A DNA stretch of 64,000 bases from Incurvaria masculella (lineage: Eukaryota; Arthropoda; Insecta; Lepidoptera; Incurvariidae). Of this stretch, positions 1 through 10,865 are shown piece after piece. The notes under the pieces are model-generated. The model saw only the letters and a program-made list of their open reading frames with translations, made no database searches and was not told the DNA's origin. The stretch lies in assembly GCA_946894095.1 (NCBI GenBank), contig OX335655.1, forward strand, positions 7,688,001 to 7,752,000, written 5' to 3'. Position 1 is the stretch's first letter; each line of letters opens with the position of its first letter. The translations under genes and the position numbers were made by a program.

Positions 1-1324
1 ATTCTGGACACTTCGAAAATAAGTGAAAGCGCAGAAGAAAATAAGACTCAGGAATTCTAAAGAGATTTGCGTGCTAATCGACTCCCATGGCGTGACCAAG
101 TGGCTGGTTTGCAAAAATGCGGTGTAAAATCGAATCCCAAATTCCGCGATTTGATTGATTTAATCTGGTATATTATACATTTCCAAAATATTGTGGAATC
201 TCGCTAACCACCACATTCTCATAAATAAATCAGAAAAACGGCTGCGCGGGACTAATTGGGGGCGGACCGCTTTAAAACACTAGATAACCGGTCCATTTTC
301 AATCACCAAAAACCACCATTGTTGTTTTTTGTGTTTGTTTTAGAGACAAAACCATAGCCAACTAAGGATTTACCTGCGTCATATTTTCAATTATTGCGAA
401 CTGTGATTGCGAACCGGCGGCCAGTGGTTCATTTCAGTGGTGATTTCAGCAACACGTGTGTGGTTGGTAGTTTGGCGCCACCACTACGATACATAAAAAT
501 AAAGCCGCCGCTCCGTGTCGCCACCGGGGGTGCATATTTCACATGGCGCCAAGCCATTTGTTTGGCAAAAAAAGGTCATCCGGGATTCTTCAACAACCCG
601 CTAATCTATAAATACAGTAGCCGGCAGAAAAGAATGCACATTGCACGTTGGAAGGTGACAATCTGTTAGTTTCGACTTTTTTAAGCGCCATCTCTCTCGC
701 ACGTAGTACATAACAGGTGCGGACGAGTAATCCACACGGTTTGGTTTGTCGAAATAGTGAACATGAAAGTGACGTACCTACAGGTCACTATACTTTTCTC
801 ATATTCTAGTCCAGTGTTTTCCAGCCTGTGGGGCGCGACGGTGTGGGTCTCTAGGATGTTCGCCCTGAAAATTATATCGTTAAGTTCTTCAATAGGCTAA
901 TGATGGTTACAGGAGTTCATACACAATGCGTTAATGGAATAAATATTGCTTCCCAATCAAGTATTTTTATCTACTTTTGTAAATTTTTGTTGGAATTATA
1001 GGAATTGTAAAGGGATGATGGAATGAGGGCCAGGGGTAGACGGAGGAGACATAAGGCATACATTGCAGAGAAAAAAATGACTAAATTTTCAGCGCACCGT
1101 TATAGCAGATATCGTGGATAATATGTGCATACTCTATATTATTTATTGACCATGTAGGGTCTCAGACCGTTTCAACGTAGCCTTGGGACAAAAAGGTCGG
1201 GAAATACTGTACTAGTCCAAAATGGTATTCATCCGTATACATACCTACATGAGACGTACAGAATGTGAGCACATTATCACCTCATTTCGTAAATCGGCCG
1301 TCCTGCTACGCTTCGAAGACTAAT
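1..1324. other. Noncoding, no gene recognised
   Basis: AT-rich sequence with no open frame that looks coding. The open frame at 394-669 has no recognisable domain and no convincing splice signals. Nothing else is supported here. Confidence 0.6.
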
Positions 1325-1490
1325 CCCCGGTTGCACGAAGAGACGGCCGAGTTAATCAATGTTCAAACACGTCACCTTTAGTGATCCGCATAGAGTTCTT
1401 TCCATACTGTCCACACAAAGTGACGTGTTTGATCATACTTTGACGTTGATTTTTATTTTTTGTACGTTCGTGCACTCGGCCCTAAATAAT
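1325..1490. mobile_element. Short inverted-repeat element, family A, copy 1
   Basis: The left arm contains gttcaaacacgtcac and the right arm contains gtgacgtgtttgatc, so the ends are inverted repeats. The same unit, about 160 bases long and ending in gtgcactcggcccta, recurs at 21210-21362. It has no coding capacity, so it is probably a non-autonomous DNA element. Exact ends are not fixed. Confidence 0.65.
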
Positions 1491-2264
1491 ACGTCCGAAA
1501 GCTCGCATCTGTGCTCCTTGTCTATGCCTAGACGAGGGACGCCCACGCGCGCGCGCCTGCGCTGCGCCTTCCGACAAGCGAGCACGAGCCGCTGACCGCA
1601 CCGCGCCGGCCGCCATTACACAATCACTGTGCGAATCAACTCATTATCGTGTCCCTATTCGGCCACTTAACAACTCTATACTCGCAATCAGACGACAGAG
1701 AGCCGTTACTCTCAATAAAACAGTTTGGACTCTTCCATCTAGTTGTCTCTTCTTTGTTTTGCGGTTGGAACGTTTTATTGGAAGTAGGTTTTTAGCAAAT
1801 TTTACCGAGGTTTTAGAACGAAGCTCTGTGATAGTGAACAAGTATTAGAATGGTTCAAAGTTGCCATAGTTGTCACCCCGTTTCCAAGGAACGCGTCGCA
1901 CAATATCTGGAGAATGTTCAGCCTACCCACATGTAGTTCACGTCAGCATGAGTTATTGCTGTTAGCCTTCGTTTTCACCTTTTCGTTTTGTGTCTCATGA
2001 TTATATGTATATCCGATGCAACGCCACGTATGTGGGTGTAGTGGTATATGTCGGCCTCAGCGAAGACTGCTGATATAAAGTATCAATATGAATACAATGG
2101 CGCAGGCGCGGACACAATGGATCGCGCACGTGCGGCGCCCTCAGCGTTCTATTCGGTGTCCTCTCCTCCTTCGTGAAGTCGTATTCCTTTTGTCAGAATC
2201 TACATACCTACCTGAGGGGCTTCTTTACCCATAGACAAAACGTTTATGTTAGATACTATGTATT
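1491..2264. other. Noncoding with a GC-rich patch at 1528-1612
   Basis: The patch is rich in CpG (runs of gcgcgc) and stands out from AT-rich flanks, as a promoter or first exon might. A second, weaker GC patch lies at 2098-2165. No start codon with a convincing donor was found, so neither can be tied to a gene. Confidence 0.35.
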
Positions 2265-2411
2265 ATTCATTAATTTTGGCTGCTGTCATTCGCTGTAGAT
2301 AGGAGTGAACAAAATTTCAATTTTGGTGGCATTTTATATGCTCGCAAATACTTTCTTTTCGTGTGTGATTTGTGTTTAATTTCTTCTGGTGATCGAGGGT
2401 TAGTGTATTCG

Positions 2412-4001
2412 ATGGAGTTTAGCCGCAATATGCGGCCACCCGACCCTGGCGGAGGGGAGTCTGTCTCCACGGATTTGTTAGAGGTCGTAGCCACCAGAGC
2501 TGCACATGATGCCGATAGGCGTTCTCTTCCCTTGCAGCAAAATTGTCTGCCTCCATCTCCTAGCGCTTTCGAGGAGATACATTCGATCGACATGGATCAA
2601 TCGATTCCTTTAGGTCAGCGAAAAACAAAAATCACAAGACCGAAAAAACAAAAGAAGAATATCGGCGAACTGTCTGATACGTCTTCAACTTTTTCAGATA
2701 ATGACACACCACGCCACAAAATTAACACACAACCCAAAACTGTCTCTCAAAATGATTCTCTGTTAAAGCCTCAAACTCCAGCTCAAACTTCATCGCTCAC
2801 TGTACCAGTGGGTCGTCAAAATTACACGGACTTAGATAAATCCCCTTTCATTGTTCATGTCTCTCGTATTGAACCGACGCCTGTGTCGGGAACATCACTA
2901 CATCCAGTGAAATTTGGTCTTTTTTTAATGAAAACATGCATTAAAAACATTAAACGGGATGGTGTGAAAAGTGTCGGCCGCAACCGAGTTTCAGTTGAAT
3001 TTACAACGGCGGATGCTGCGAACTCCTTTATGACTAACGAACACCTACTAGCTGCCAATTATAAAGCTATGATTCCATCGTATAATGTCACGAGAATTGG
3101 AATTGTCAGGGAAATCCCAGTCGAGTGGTCTCCAGAGGAAATTCTGGAACATGCAAAGGTCCCTGATGGTTACGGACCGATAATTAAAATAAGACGCCTT
3201 AATTTTAAAACGATTGTAGACGGCAAACCAGTATGGAAACCATCTCAGACTGTAGTCTTGACCTTTGATGGTCAATCCCTTCCCCCTCGAATTTTTTGTG
3301 TCTACACCTCCCTACCCATTGAACAATATCAATTCCCCACTATTCAGTGTCATAATTGTTTAAGGTTTGGTCACACTAAACTGTTGTGTCGTTCTAAAGT
3401 TCGATGCCCCAGATGCGGTGATGATCATTCAGATAACGCTTGCTCGCGCAGCCCTCAAGATGCCATTTGCATATGGTGCACTGGTAACCATGTTGCCACC
3501 AGCAAACATTGCCCAGAACAAGAGAGACAGCGTAGGATCAAGGGACGCATGGCTGAAGACTCCATATCCTATGTTGAGGCTTCAAAAATGCTTCCACGCG
3601 TTGGAAAATCCTTTGCCGATGTAGCTAGATCCCCTAAACCATCCCCGCCAACTCAAACATCTTATAAAAAAACCGTTTTTTTAAAACCAAAATCTCATGC
3701 CCCATTATCTCCGGGTTATGACAGGCAAGCCCATCAAGCCATCCTAAATAGTTTCTCCATTCCTTCTTCTTCCAACGGATCCGCTCTTCAACCTGGAAAT
3801 ATTGTACCCACAATAGATTCCAGTGTCAGCTTTTTAGAGACTCTCATTGAATCTCTTATTTCTGTTTTAACTCCGCAAAATTTACCGTCCAACGTCGCAA
3901 ACAAACTTGTTACTTTACATCAGCTTTTTACTAACCGAAATGGCCACAACAGCAACAGTGCTGCAGTGGAACCCTCGCAGCATCCGCCACAAAAAACCTG
4001 A
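2412..4001 (+). CDS. Element 1 ORF1, gag-like nucleic-acid-binding protein
   Basis: This 529-residue frame starts at the first in-frame ATG (2412); the frame stays open upstream to 2361 without an earlier ATG. The N-terminal third is polar and of low complexity. A central region resembles the RRM-like fold of I/Jockey gag proteins. Three zinc knuckles follow: CHNCLRFGHTKLLC, CPRCGDDHSDNAC and CIWCTGNHVATSKHC. In this family ORF1 coats the element RNA and carries it to the nucleus. The 3' end overlaps ORF2 by 62 bases in another frame. No break was seen. Confidence 0.88.
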   Translation: MEFSRNMRPPDPGGGESVSTDLLEVVATRAAHDADRRSLPLQQNCLPPSPSAFEEIHSIDMDQSIPLGQRKTKITRPKKQKKNIGELSDTSSTFSDNDTPRHKINTQPKTVSQNDSLLKPQTPAQTSSLTVPVGRQNYTDLDKSPFIVHVSRIEPTPVSGTSLHPVKFGLFLMKTCIKNIKRDGVKSVGRNRVSVEFTTADAANSFMTNEHLLAANYKAMIPSYNVTRIGIVREIPVEWSPEEILEHAKVPDGYGPIIKIRRLNFKTIVDGKPVWKPSQTVVLTFDGQSLPPRIFCVYTSLPIEQYQFPTIQCHNCLRFGHTKLLCRSKVRCPRCGDDHSDNACSRSPQDAICIWCTGNHVATSKHCPEQERQRRIKGRMAEDSISYVEASKMLPRVGKSFADVARSPKPSPPTQTSYKKTVFLKPKSHAPLSPGYDRQAHQAILNSFSIPSSSNGSALQPGNIVPTIDSSVSFLETLIESLISVLTPQNLPSNVANKLVTLHQLFTNRNGHNSNSAAVEPSQHPPQKT

Positions 4002-7000
4002 TTTTTTATTTTTATTGAATAAATGTCAACCTATTATATCTGCAATCACGGAGACATGGCTAAAACCGGGTTCTTTTTTTAGAGTCCCGGGATACTCGTG
4101 TCTGCGTGATGACAGGGATGATGGATGGGGCGGCGCCGCCCTATTCATCAAAAAATCCATCTCTTCATGCCAAGTGAACCTTCCTCCTCACAGCAACCTC
4201 TTTAATGCGGTGGCTGTGAGGACGAATGGCATCACCTTCATCTGTGTATATATTCCTCATCCCCATATCACTATAATACCTGAATTAAGAAATATTTTTA
4301 ATTTTGTACCTTCTCCTTTTGTTGTTCTTGGAGATTTTAATTGTCACCATTTTGTATGGGGCTCTTCACATTGTGACACATTTGGTACTAAAATGTTGGA
4401 CCTGATCGATGACTTCAATCTATGTATTTTAAACGATGGTTCCCCTACTCGTAGAGTATCGCCGATCCAACGTCTTAGCGCAGTCGATTTAACACTGTGT
4501 TCTGCCACTCTTGCATCCTTAATGACATGGAATATTGACTTCATTTCTTATGGCAGTGATCACTTTCCTATTCAGTTAACTATTCCCCTTAAATCCATGC
4601 CTGCAGTGAGCTTAGTGCCTCTTCTGAGGTACAGAATATGTGACGCTGTCTGGTCTGAGTTTTCTGCAGCTGTTGAAAGAAGGACCTCCTCACTTCCTAT
4701 GATCACAGAAGATAACCTACTCTTTTGCTACAATGAATTTGTAGCATCTCTTATTTCTTCTGCCGATGAAACAATACCCCTTAAGAATATCGATCCTAAA
4801 GCTATTTCATCTCCTCCGTGGTGGGACAAAGAATGTTCCCAGGCAATAAAACATAGAAATAACTCTGAAATACAATTCTGTTCTGACATGTCTATGGAGA
4901 ATTTCTTACATTTCAAAAAAATACAAGCTCGTTCAAAACATTTACTACACACGAAAAAAAGAGATGGTTGGAACATATTTTGCGCTTCCATATCTCCTAA
5001 TACAAAACCCTCTCAGGTGTGGACAAATATTAAGAGGTATAGGTCAGCCTTATCTCATCAAAACGACCTTAAAGCTGATACTTCAAATTGGGTCGAGCCC
5101 TTTCTAGATAAGCTAGCCCCACCCATAGCTCCCAACTTTGAGGAAACTCCTCAAGTATACAACTCAACCACTGTATCAGATCACTCATACACCGAATCAG
5201 GAATGGAATTTCCTTTTACGGTCTCAGAATTACAATTAGTTCTCAATTATGTTAAAGATAGTGCGCCAGGCATGGATGGAATCCCTTATTCATTTATATG
5301 TAAATCTAGTCAAAATTCTCAGCTTTATTTTCTAGAACTTATTAATTTAATTTTTAATAAAGGGAATATTCCCGATTCATGGAAGTCCCAAATTATTATT
5401 CCTATACTTAAACCCAATAAAGATCCGAACAGTTCCTCTTCATATCGTCCAATTGCATTATCATCTGTGTTATCAAAGATCTGTGAACATTTGATAAAAA
5501 ATCGGCTTACCTGGATTGTAGAAAATCAAAATCTTTTTGCTTCTAGTCAATTTGGCTTTCGAAAAGGGAGAAGTACTGCTGATAGTCTAGGGATCTTCAC
5601 TACTGATATCCGTCTTGCTTTTAGCAGAGGGGAATCAGTCGTTGCTGTATTTCTCGACATATCAGCTGCATATGATAATGTTCTTCTACCGATTCTCAGA
5701 AAAAAACTTCTTCTTCTCAAAATTCCCCATAAAATAGTCAACTTCATATCGAACCTTCTCTCATCTAGATCGATCACTCTCCGTATTAATGGTGTACAGA
5801 CACTCCCTAGGACTATATGGAAAGGGCTGCCCCAGGGTTCAGTGCTTAGTCCAATTTTATATAACCTTTATACCCACGATTTAGAAAAAAGTATCAACCC
5901 CCATTGCCGCATTCTTCAATATGCGGATGATATTCTTATATACGTTGCTAACAAGTCGATACTTCAGGCAGCTAAAAGCTTAAACTCAGCCTTGAAAGAA
6001 TTGCATTTATGGCTATCCAACCACGGTCTGGATCTTTCTCCCTCCAAAAGTAACGCGGTTATTTTCACCAGGAAAAAAACAAACCCCGATGTTGTTATTT
6101 GCTATGATGATCATCCGATTTCAATTCAGAACCATGCCAAATTTCTTGGCGTAATTCTCGACTCTAAAATGAATGGTATTTTGCACTTAAATTACATTTC
6201 TGGAAAATGTGACAGAAATATTAACATTCTTCGTACTCTTTCTGGTGTATGGTGGGGAGCCCATCCATTTAACCTCAAATTGCTTTACAATGCATTAGTT
6301 CGTAGTCATATGGACTACTGTTCATTTATTCTTGAACCATGCAGCAAGAAAGCATTGTCTACACTTGAATTGATTCAAGCCAAATGTATGCGTTTGATTA
6401 TTGGAGCGATGAAGTCATCGCCTAAAAATGCCCTCCAGGTAGAATGTGTAGAGCCCCCTTTAGCCTTGAGAAGGCAGTATTTAGCTGATAGATTTCTATT
6501 TCGCGCTGCTCAGTTATCAAATCATCCTATATTTCCCAAACTCCGCCTATTAGAAGAATACTCGCATGTTAAGAAATATTGGAGCTGTAAGTCTATAACT
6601 CCGCTTACCCTAAGCTTCAAGCTATTTGTTGCTATTGAATCCCCGATTACTCGATCGTCCCCCATCCCTCCATATAATTTTCCCTTTGCCTCCATTATTT
6701 TTAAACCAAAAATAGAATTTTTCATAGGAATTGACAAAGAATCGATCAACGCTGATAAAATATTCAATAAAGTCTCCTCTCAAAAGTGGCCTCTCTGGCA
6801 AAATATTTTTACTGATGCTTCCAAATTATCCAGAGATGGATGTGTTGGAGCAGCTTTCATTCATACGAACATCAATGTTTCCAGATCATGGAAGTGTCCT
6901 CCAGAGGCGTCGGTTTTTACTGGAGAATGTGTGGCTATACTTGGTGCTGTAACTTACATAAGGTCATCTAATCTTAAAAAAACTGTTATCCTTACCGACT

Positions 7001-7668
7001 CCCTCAGTTGCCTTAAGGCTTTACACCAAAACCCTTTCAAAAATAAACCCCATAATATTGTTCTCTCCATCAAACACTGTCTTGCCCAGTGCAATGCCGA
7101 TGACATGGAAATTGTTTTGGCTTGGATTCCAAGCCATGTTGGCATTGAATCCAATGAACTGGTTGACGGTTTAGCCAAAAGAGCGATAGAGTCTGGTGAA
7201 CTCACTTATTATTCAATTCAACCCTCTGATTTATTGTCTTTACCCAAACAAAGTCTATACAAGCGCTGGTCAATTGAATGGATTCGATCCAGAAGATCGA
7301 AAGGTAAACATTTTGCTGCATTACAACCAGAAATTCCGACAAAACCGTGGTTTTCTAAATATAAAAAACTGTCTAAAAAGGAAACTTCCGTTATATGTAG
7401 AATGCGATTGGGGCATTGTTGTACCCCAATATTTCTAACTAAGATCCACATTGGAGATACTTCCCTCTGTGAATGTGGATTAGATGAGGGAAACCTTGAC
7501 CACATATTTTTTTCTTGCTCCCTCAATAATAATCCACCATTATATAAACTACTCACAGATTCGAAAATTGCTCTTCCTGCCAACATGAATACCCTATTAA
7601 CCCTCGATCAACCCAGAGTAGTAAATATTATTTCCAAATTTATTAGATGTAATGATATTCAACTGTAG
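3940..7668 (+). CDS. Element 1 ORF2, endonuclease / reverse transcriptase / RNase H
   Basis: An uninterrupted 1,242-residue polyprotein. The ATG at 3940 is preferred because the frame upstream (to 3907) opens with TTG. The apurinic-type endonuclease shows ETWL near residue 39, LGDFN near 131 and GSDHF near 204. RT shows FLDISAAYD, LPQGSVLSPILYN and the catalytic QYADD near residue 660. RNase H, about 955-1085, keeps its acidic residues in FTDAS, GECVA, LTDS and NELVDG, plus WIPSHVG. The C-terminus has a Cys/His finger beginning CECG near 1176. It would nick the target, prime reverse transcription there and remove RNA. All catalytic motifs are present, so this copy looks young. Confidence 0.93.
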   Translation: MATTATVLQWNPRSIRHKKPDFLFLLNKCQPIISAITETWLKPGSFFRVPGYSCLRDDRDDGWGGAALFIKKSISSCQVNLPPHSNLFNAVAVRTNGITFICVYIPHPHITIIPELRNIFNFVPSPFVVLGDFNCHHFVWGSSHCDTFGTKMLDLIDDFNLCILNDGSPTRRVSPIQRLSAVDLTLCSATLASLMTWNIDFISYGSDHFPIQLTIPLKSMPAVSLVPLLRYRICDAVWSEFSAAVERRTSSLPMITEDNLLFCYNEFVASLISSADETIPLKNIDPKAISSPPWWDKECSQAIKHRNNSEIQFCSDMSMENFLHFKKIQARSKHLLHTKKRDGWNIFCASISPNTKPSQVWTNIKRYRSALSHQNDLKADTSNWVEPFLDKLAPPIAPNFEETPQVYNSTTVSDHSYTESGMEFPFTVSELQLVLNYVKDSAPGMDGIPYSFICKSSQNSQLYFLELINLIFNKGNIPDSWKSQIIIPILKPNKDPNSSSSYRPIALSSVLSKICEHLIKNRLTWIVENQNLFASSQFGFRKGRSTADSLGIFTTDIRLAFSRGESVVAVFLDISAAYDNVLLPILRKKLLLLKIPHKIVNFISNLLSSRSITLRINGVQTLPRTIWKGLPQGSVLSPILYNLYTHDLEKSINPHCRILQYADDILIYVANKSILQAAKSLNSALKELHLWLSNHGLDLSPSKSNAVIFTRKKTNPDVVICYDDHPISIQNHAKFLGVILDSKMNGILHLNYISGKCDRNINILRTLSGVWWGAHPFNLKLLYNALVRSHMDYCSFILEPCSKKALSTLELIQAKCMRLIIGAMKSSPKNALQVECVEPPLALRRQYLADRFLFRAAQLSNHPIFPKLRLLEEYSHVKKYWSCKSITPLTLSFKLFVAIESPITRSSPIPPYNFPFASIIFKPKIEFFIGIDKESINADKIFNKVSSQKWPLWQNIFTDASKLSRDGCVGAAFIHTNINVSRSWKCPPEASVFTGECVAILGAVTYIRSSNLKKTVILTDSLSCLKALHQNPFKNKPHNIVLSIKHCLAQCNADDMEIVLAWIPSHVGIESNELVDGLAKRAIESGELTYYSIQPSDLLSLPKQSLYKRWSIEWIRSRRSKGKHFAALQPEIPTKPWFSKYKKLSKKETSVICRMRLGHCCTPIFLTKIHIGDTSLCECGLDEGNLDHIFFSCSLNNNPPLYKLLTDSKIALPANMNTLLTLDQPRVVNIISKFIRCNDIQL

Positions 7669-8160
7669 TTACTATTATGTGTAAAATAGTTCTCCTCTTA
7701 AATTGTTTTTTTTTTTTGTTTAGTGAAGTACCTATTAATTTTGTTTGTATTTTACTCTTATTTGCTCAGTAGCATTTATGTTCTTTTTAAACTTTTTATT
7801 CTTGATTTATAATTAAATCTTTAGCAAAAGTGTTTGCGAGATTAAAAAAAAAATTTTTTTTTGGCATTCATTAAATTCACTCAATTATTTTCACCCATTA
7901 TCTCATCAAACCGTCAATCAATAAAGTTTCAATGCCAAAAGTTTGTTTTGTGATAATTATGAAAGGACCAGAATAAATTACTTCAATTCAAGAATTCAAG
8001 AATCAAGAAGTGAAACTTGAAACTGGCAAATTGTCCACACTGGACAGAGCCCAAAAAACAAATTAAAAAAAAAAAAAAAATATTCATTAATTTATATCCT
8101 AATCTTCATTAAGAACACACTATTACGGTGATTTGTGATTTGCAGATTAAAGTTTGTGGT
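7669..8160 (+). other. Element 1 3' UTR and A/T-rich flank
   Basis: After the ORF2 stop there are about 175 AT-rich bases and an A run at about 7844-7853, taken as the element's 3' tail. The sequence beyond is AT-rich with short A runs (8058-8080) and no gene. Confidence 0.6.
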
Positions 8161-9830
8161 TCGCTTTCCAATGAAACTAGAAAGGAACTGCTAACAAAAA
8201 CGTGACATTAAATAATCCTACCATTCTACACGAGGCCGATCTCTCTGCGCACGACAAGAGGACGGGTGATGGTGGCGGGGGCTGGGCGGCGGGCGGTGGA
8301 AGAGAGGTACAAAGGCGGCGGCGGCGGAGGCGGAGACGACGTGATGACTCGCAGCAGTCGGCCTGACCTAGAAACGAAAAGCGACCAGAGACAACCTTTG
8401 CGCTGACTGAGCGGTAACGATGAAATCTTCTCACCCGAGTTATATGATTAGCCCATTGCAAACACCAGAAGACACCCAACTAGGATTTGAAGTCACGTTT
8501 ATAATAAAAGTGTTTTGAAAATGTAATCAACAAGCGTGCCTCATTATAGTTAGGTTAACTAATCCTTTGTGATAAACTCCTAGCGTATGTACCGTCTGAG
8601 TACGACAGAAGTTGTGAGTACATAATCCTCATATCAAACGTACAAACGAGTCGGTGAACAGAAAAGTGGCGTGCGGCGCGTGGGCAGGCTACGCAGGCGC
8701 ATCTCGTATGTGTCGCCTCGCTAGGGCTGCCACTGTAGCGTAGATGAAATATATCAACTTTAAATCGCTTAAGGCGCTAGGACTAGCCAACTACTCGCGC
8801 CATACAAATGCACTTTTTAACAAATGTAATAATATGTAGTGAAACGCTTCAGCAAATCCAAATAGAACTCCAGACTGATAATGGATTGTTAATATTTTTT
8901 TATTCCATCATTTATTTAAATAATAATAAAAATAAAAAAAGTTGATTTTTCTCATTAGAAATCTGAAAGTCATTCGATTTCTAGATATAAGCAAAAACAG
9001 CATATATGCATAAACAAAAAATTCCATTTGCTTTTAGATTTCTACATTTAGTCAAAAAAGTTCGGAAATGGACACCGTTTCCGCAATGTATTTTGTATAG
9101 AAAAAGGAAACATACATTAACGAAAATCATTCGATTCCTAGACAAGGAATCATATATTGTAAGGATGACACTTATAATCGTCAGACTTAGTTAGTTTACT
9201 TGGGGTGCCTCGTCTAACTTTGCGATTTGGCTAGTACCAGGCCCTTAACAGCAGGAAGACAAGTACTATTGCATGTTTCACGACTGTTACATCGATTCAA
9301 AATAAATGAAAACGAGACAGAGAACTCACAGAAAATAAAACTCGCTAACTAAGCCCAATCTTCTTTTTATTATTTATTAAATAATATATGTATACACGCT
9401 TTACATTCTTAAATATGATTAAATTAAAAAAGATTTAAGAAGATTTATCGTATTCTGCCACCTAAACTGGCCACTATTCACTTATCTAGGGAGGTATTTC
9501 CTCCGAGCCTCTCGCACCATGTTGGAAGGACGCGAGGTTGAATGTGGGTAAATAACTCCACTGTTTACCGATCCTATAAAAAAAAGGTCGGTTTAAATTC
9601 GAGCGTTCTCCGTGGTATTTCTAAGTTGGAGGGTCTCTGGAACCCCGCTTTCCCAGGTCATCGACGAGACGAATGGCACGGCGCTGTATTTAGTTCATGG
9701 AGCCCAGCAGATACTTTAGCGGAACCTTCCCACAGACAGTATAAATCCACAGATGAGAACAATACTACACCATACTACACCTTATCTGCTGCTCCTTTTA
9801 GCGTACCAGTTTTTAGTTGGGCATGAAATA
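8161..9830. other. Noncoding with a CpG-rich patch at 8240-8360
   Basis: The GC-rich patch carries runs of ggcggcggcgg in otherwise AT-rich DNA. It could be a promoter or untranslated first exon of the meteorin-like gene, but no coding exon with a usable donor was found in it. The rest has no recognised gene. Confidence 0.3.
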
Positions 9831-10740
9831 ATGACGCACCCTGTTGAGAATTCCTAGCTTTTTGGAGGACAACTCCCTCAGAGCAATGATAATCCAGCTG
9901 CCATCCCAATCTGACAACATTAAACTAAAAACGAGATGGTAATAAATACATTATACTAAAATAAAAGTATGGTCGGGGGATGAAGACCACAAAATAAAAA
10001 TAGCACAACCCTGAATAATATCACGGGTTGAACGGACTCGCGCCATTGTTATCTCTCGTTTTGGGCGAAGAATAAATAAAAAAGTCTCGTAGAAGAGATA
10101 CACGTTTATTTTATTATTCCAGCGCGACTCGTGAAAAAAGCGATGCGATAAACCTTTATGGTTCTTATCGTGACTTCTAACGAACTTTCTACAGATAATG
10201 CCAGGCCGGCTTAAGTGCCACTTGGACAATCATACTGTACGCTTTGGCTGCTAGAATGTGGTAACGCACGGAACTGGTAACCATTATGATGTTACAATCT
10301 TGAAAATTACGAGCCGCAGGCTTCTTTAGCCCCTACTTATTTTGAGAACAGCCAGTTTCATTGTTGTTCAACGCTAGGGACCTGTTTCGTCGTATCAGTA
10401 GCGCTTTCTAGAGATTTTCTAGGTCGTAACTGATATTTTTTATGGGTGAATTTTCTTCATAAATTTTAGGAATGCGAGCATAGTATGCGAGTGGTAAACC
10501 TTCACATGGACAAACTGTTAAACTCGAAGCGTATTCCAGTCTCAACTATGATGCGTCCTGCGACGATGGCGCCTATGGGCTTTCGAACTTCATTCAATTT
10601 GTTTTTATTAGACCACATAATGCATACAGCATGTATTGTTGACTTTCGTGAATTATTTATAATTTTGTGTTTTACCCGTATTTTTGTTAAAATTTACAAA
10701 CGCTTTGGTAAGTTAGACTAGTTACTTCACTTGAACTTTA
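9831..10740. other. Noncoding, nothing recognised
   Basis: No splice-bounded coding segment, RNA gene or repeat shared with the rest of the window was seen. The frames at 9951-10229 and 10485-10721 have no recognisable domain. Confidence 0.5.
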
Positions 10741-10865
10741 AAAAACGCAGCGGAGTTTCTTGCCAGTTATTCTTCGCTGTGTTTTGTATTGCTGCACTGG
10801 CTAATGTAAAAATATGGCAGTACAGTGTACTGTCTATGGATGATGAATAAACAATACAATACTAA
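10741..10865 (+). repeat. LINE-type 3' tail fragment
   Basis: Contains ctgtctatggatgatgaata followed by a short acaatac repeat. The same phrase ends another fragment at 51535-51600. A long 3' phrase followed by a short simple repeat is the usual 3' end of insect CR1/RTE-like LINEs. The block at 10743-10770 also matches the reverse complement of a motif at 33306-33335. Confidence 0.55.

Larger units (their letters stand above)
2275..7853 (+). mobile_element. Element 1: intact I-type non-LTR retrotransposon
   Basis: Two overlapping complete reading frames encode a gag-like ORF1 with zinc knuckles and an ORF2 with endonuclease, RT and RNase H domains. RNase H in ORF2 together with CCHC knuckles in ORF1 is characteristic of the I group. 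The 3' end is an A run near 7844-7853. A 9-base direct repeat, attcattaa, lies at 2265-2273 and 7866-7874 and could be a target-site duplication, but it is short and not flush with the A run. The 5' leader before ORF1 is only about 140 bases. Confidence 0.9.

Noticed and set aside
1359..1595. 78-codon frame on the + strand
   Set aside because: Its first half is the family A inverted-repeat element and its second half a CpG patch; there is no protein signal.
2265..7874. Attcattaa as a certain target-site duplication of element 1
   Set aside because: Only nine bases in AT-rich DNA and not flush with the A run; kept as a candidate only.
8177..8479. 100-codon frame on the - strand
   Set aside because: Low-complexity Pro/Arg product of a CpG-rich patch, without homology or splice signals.
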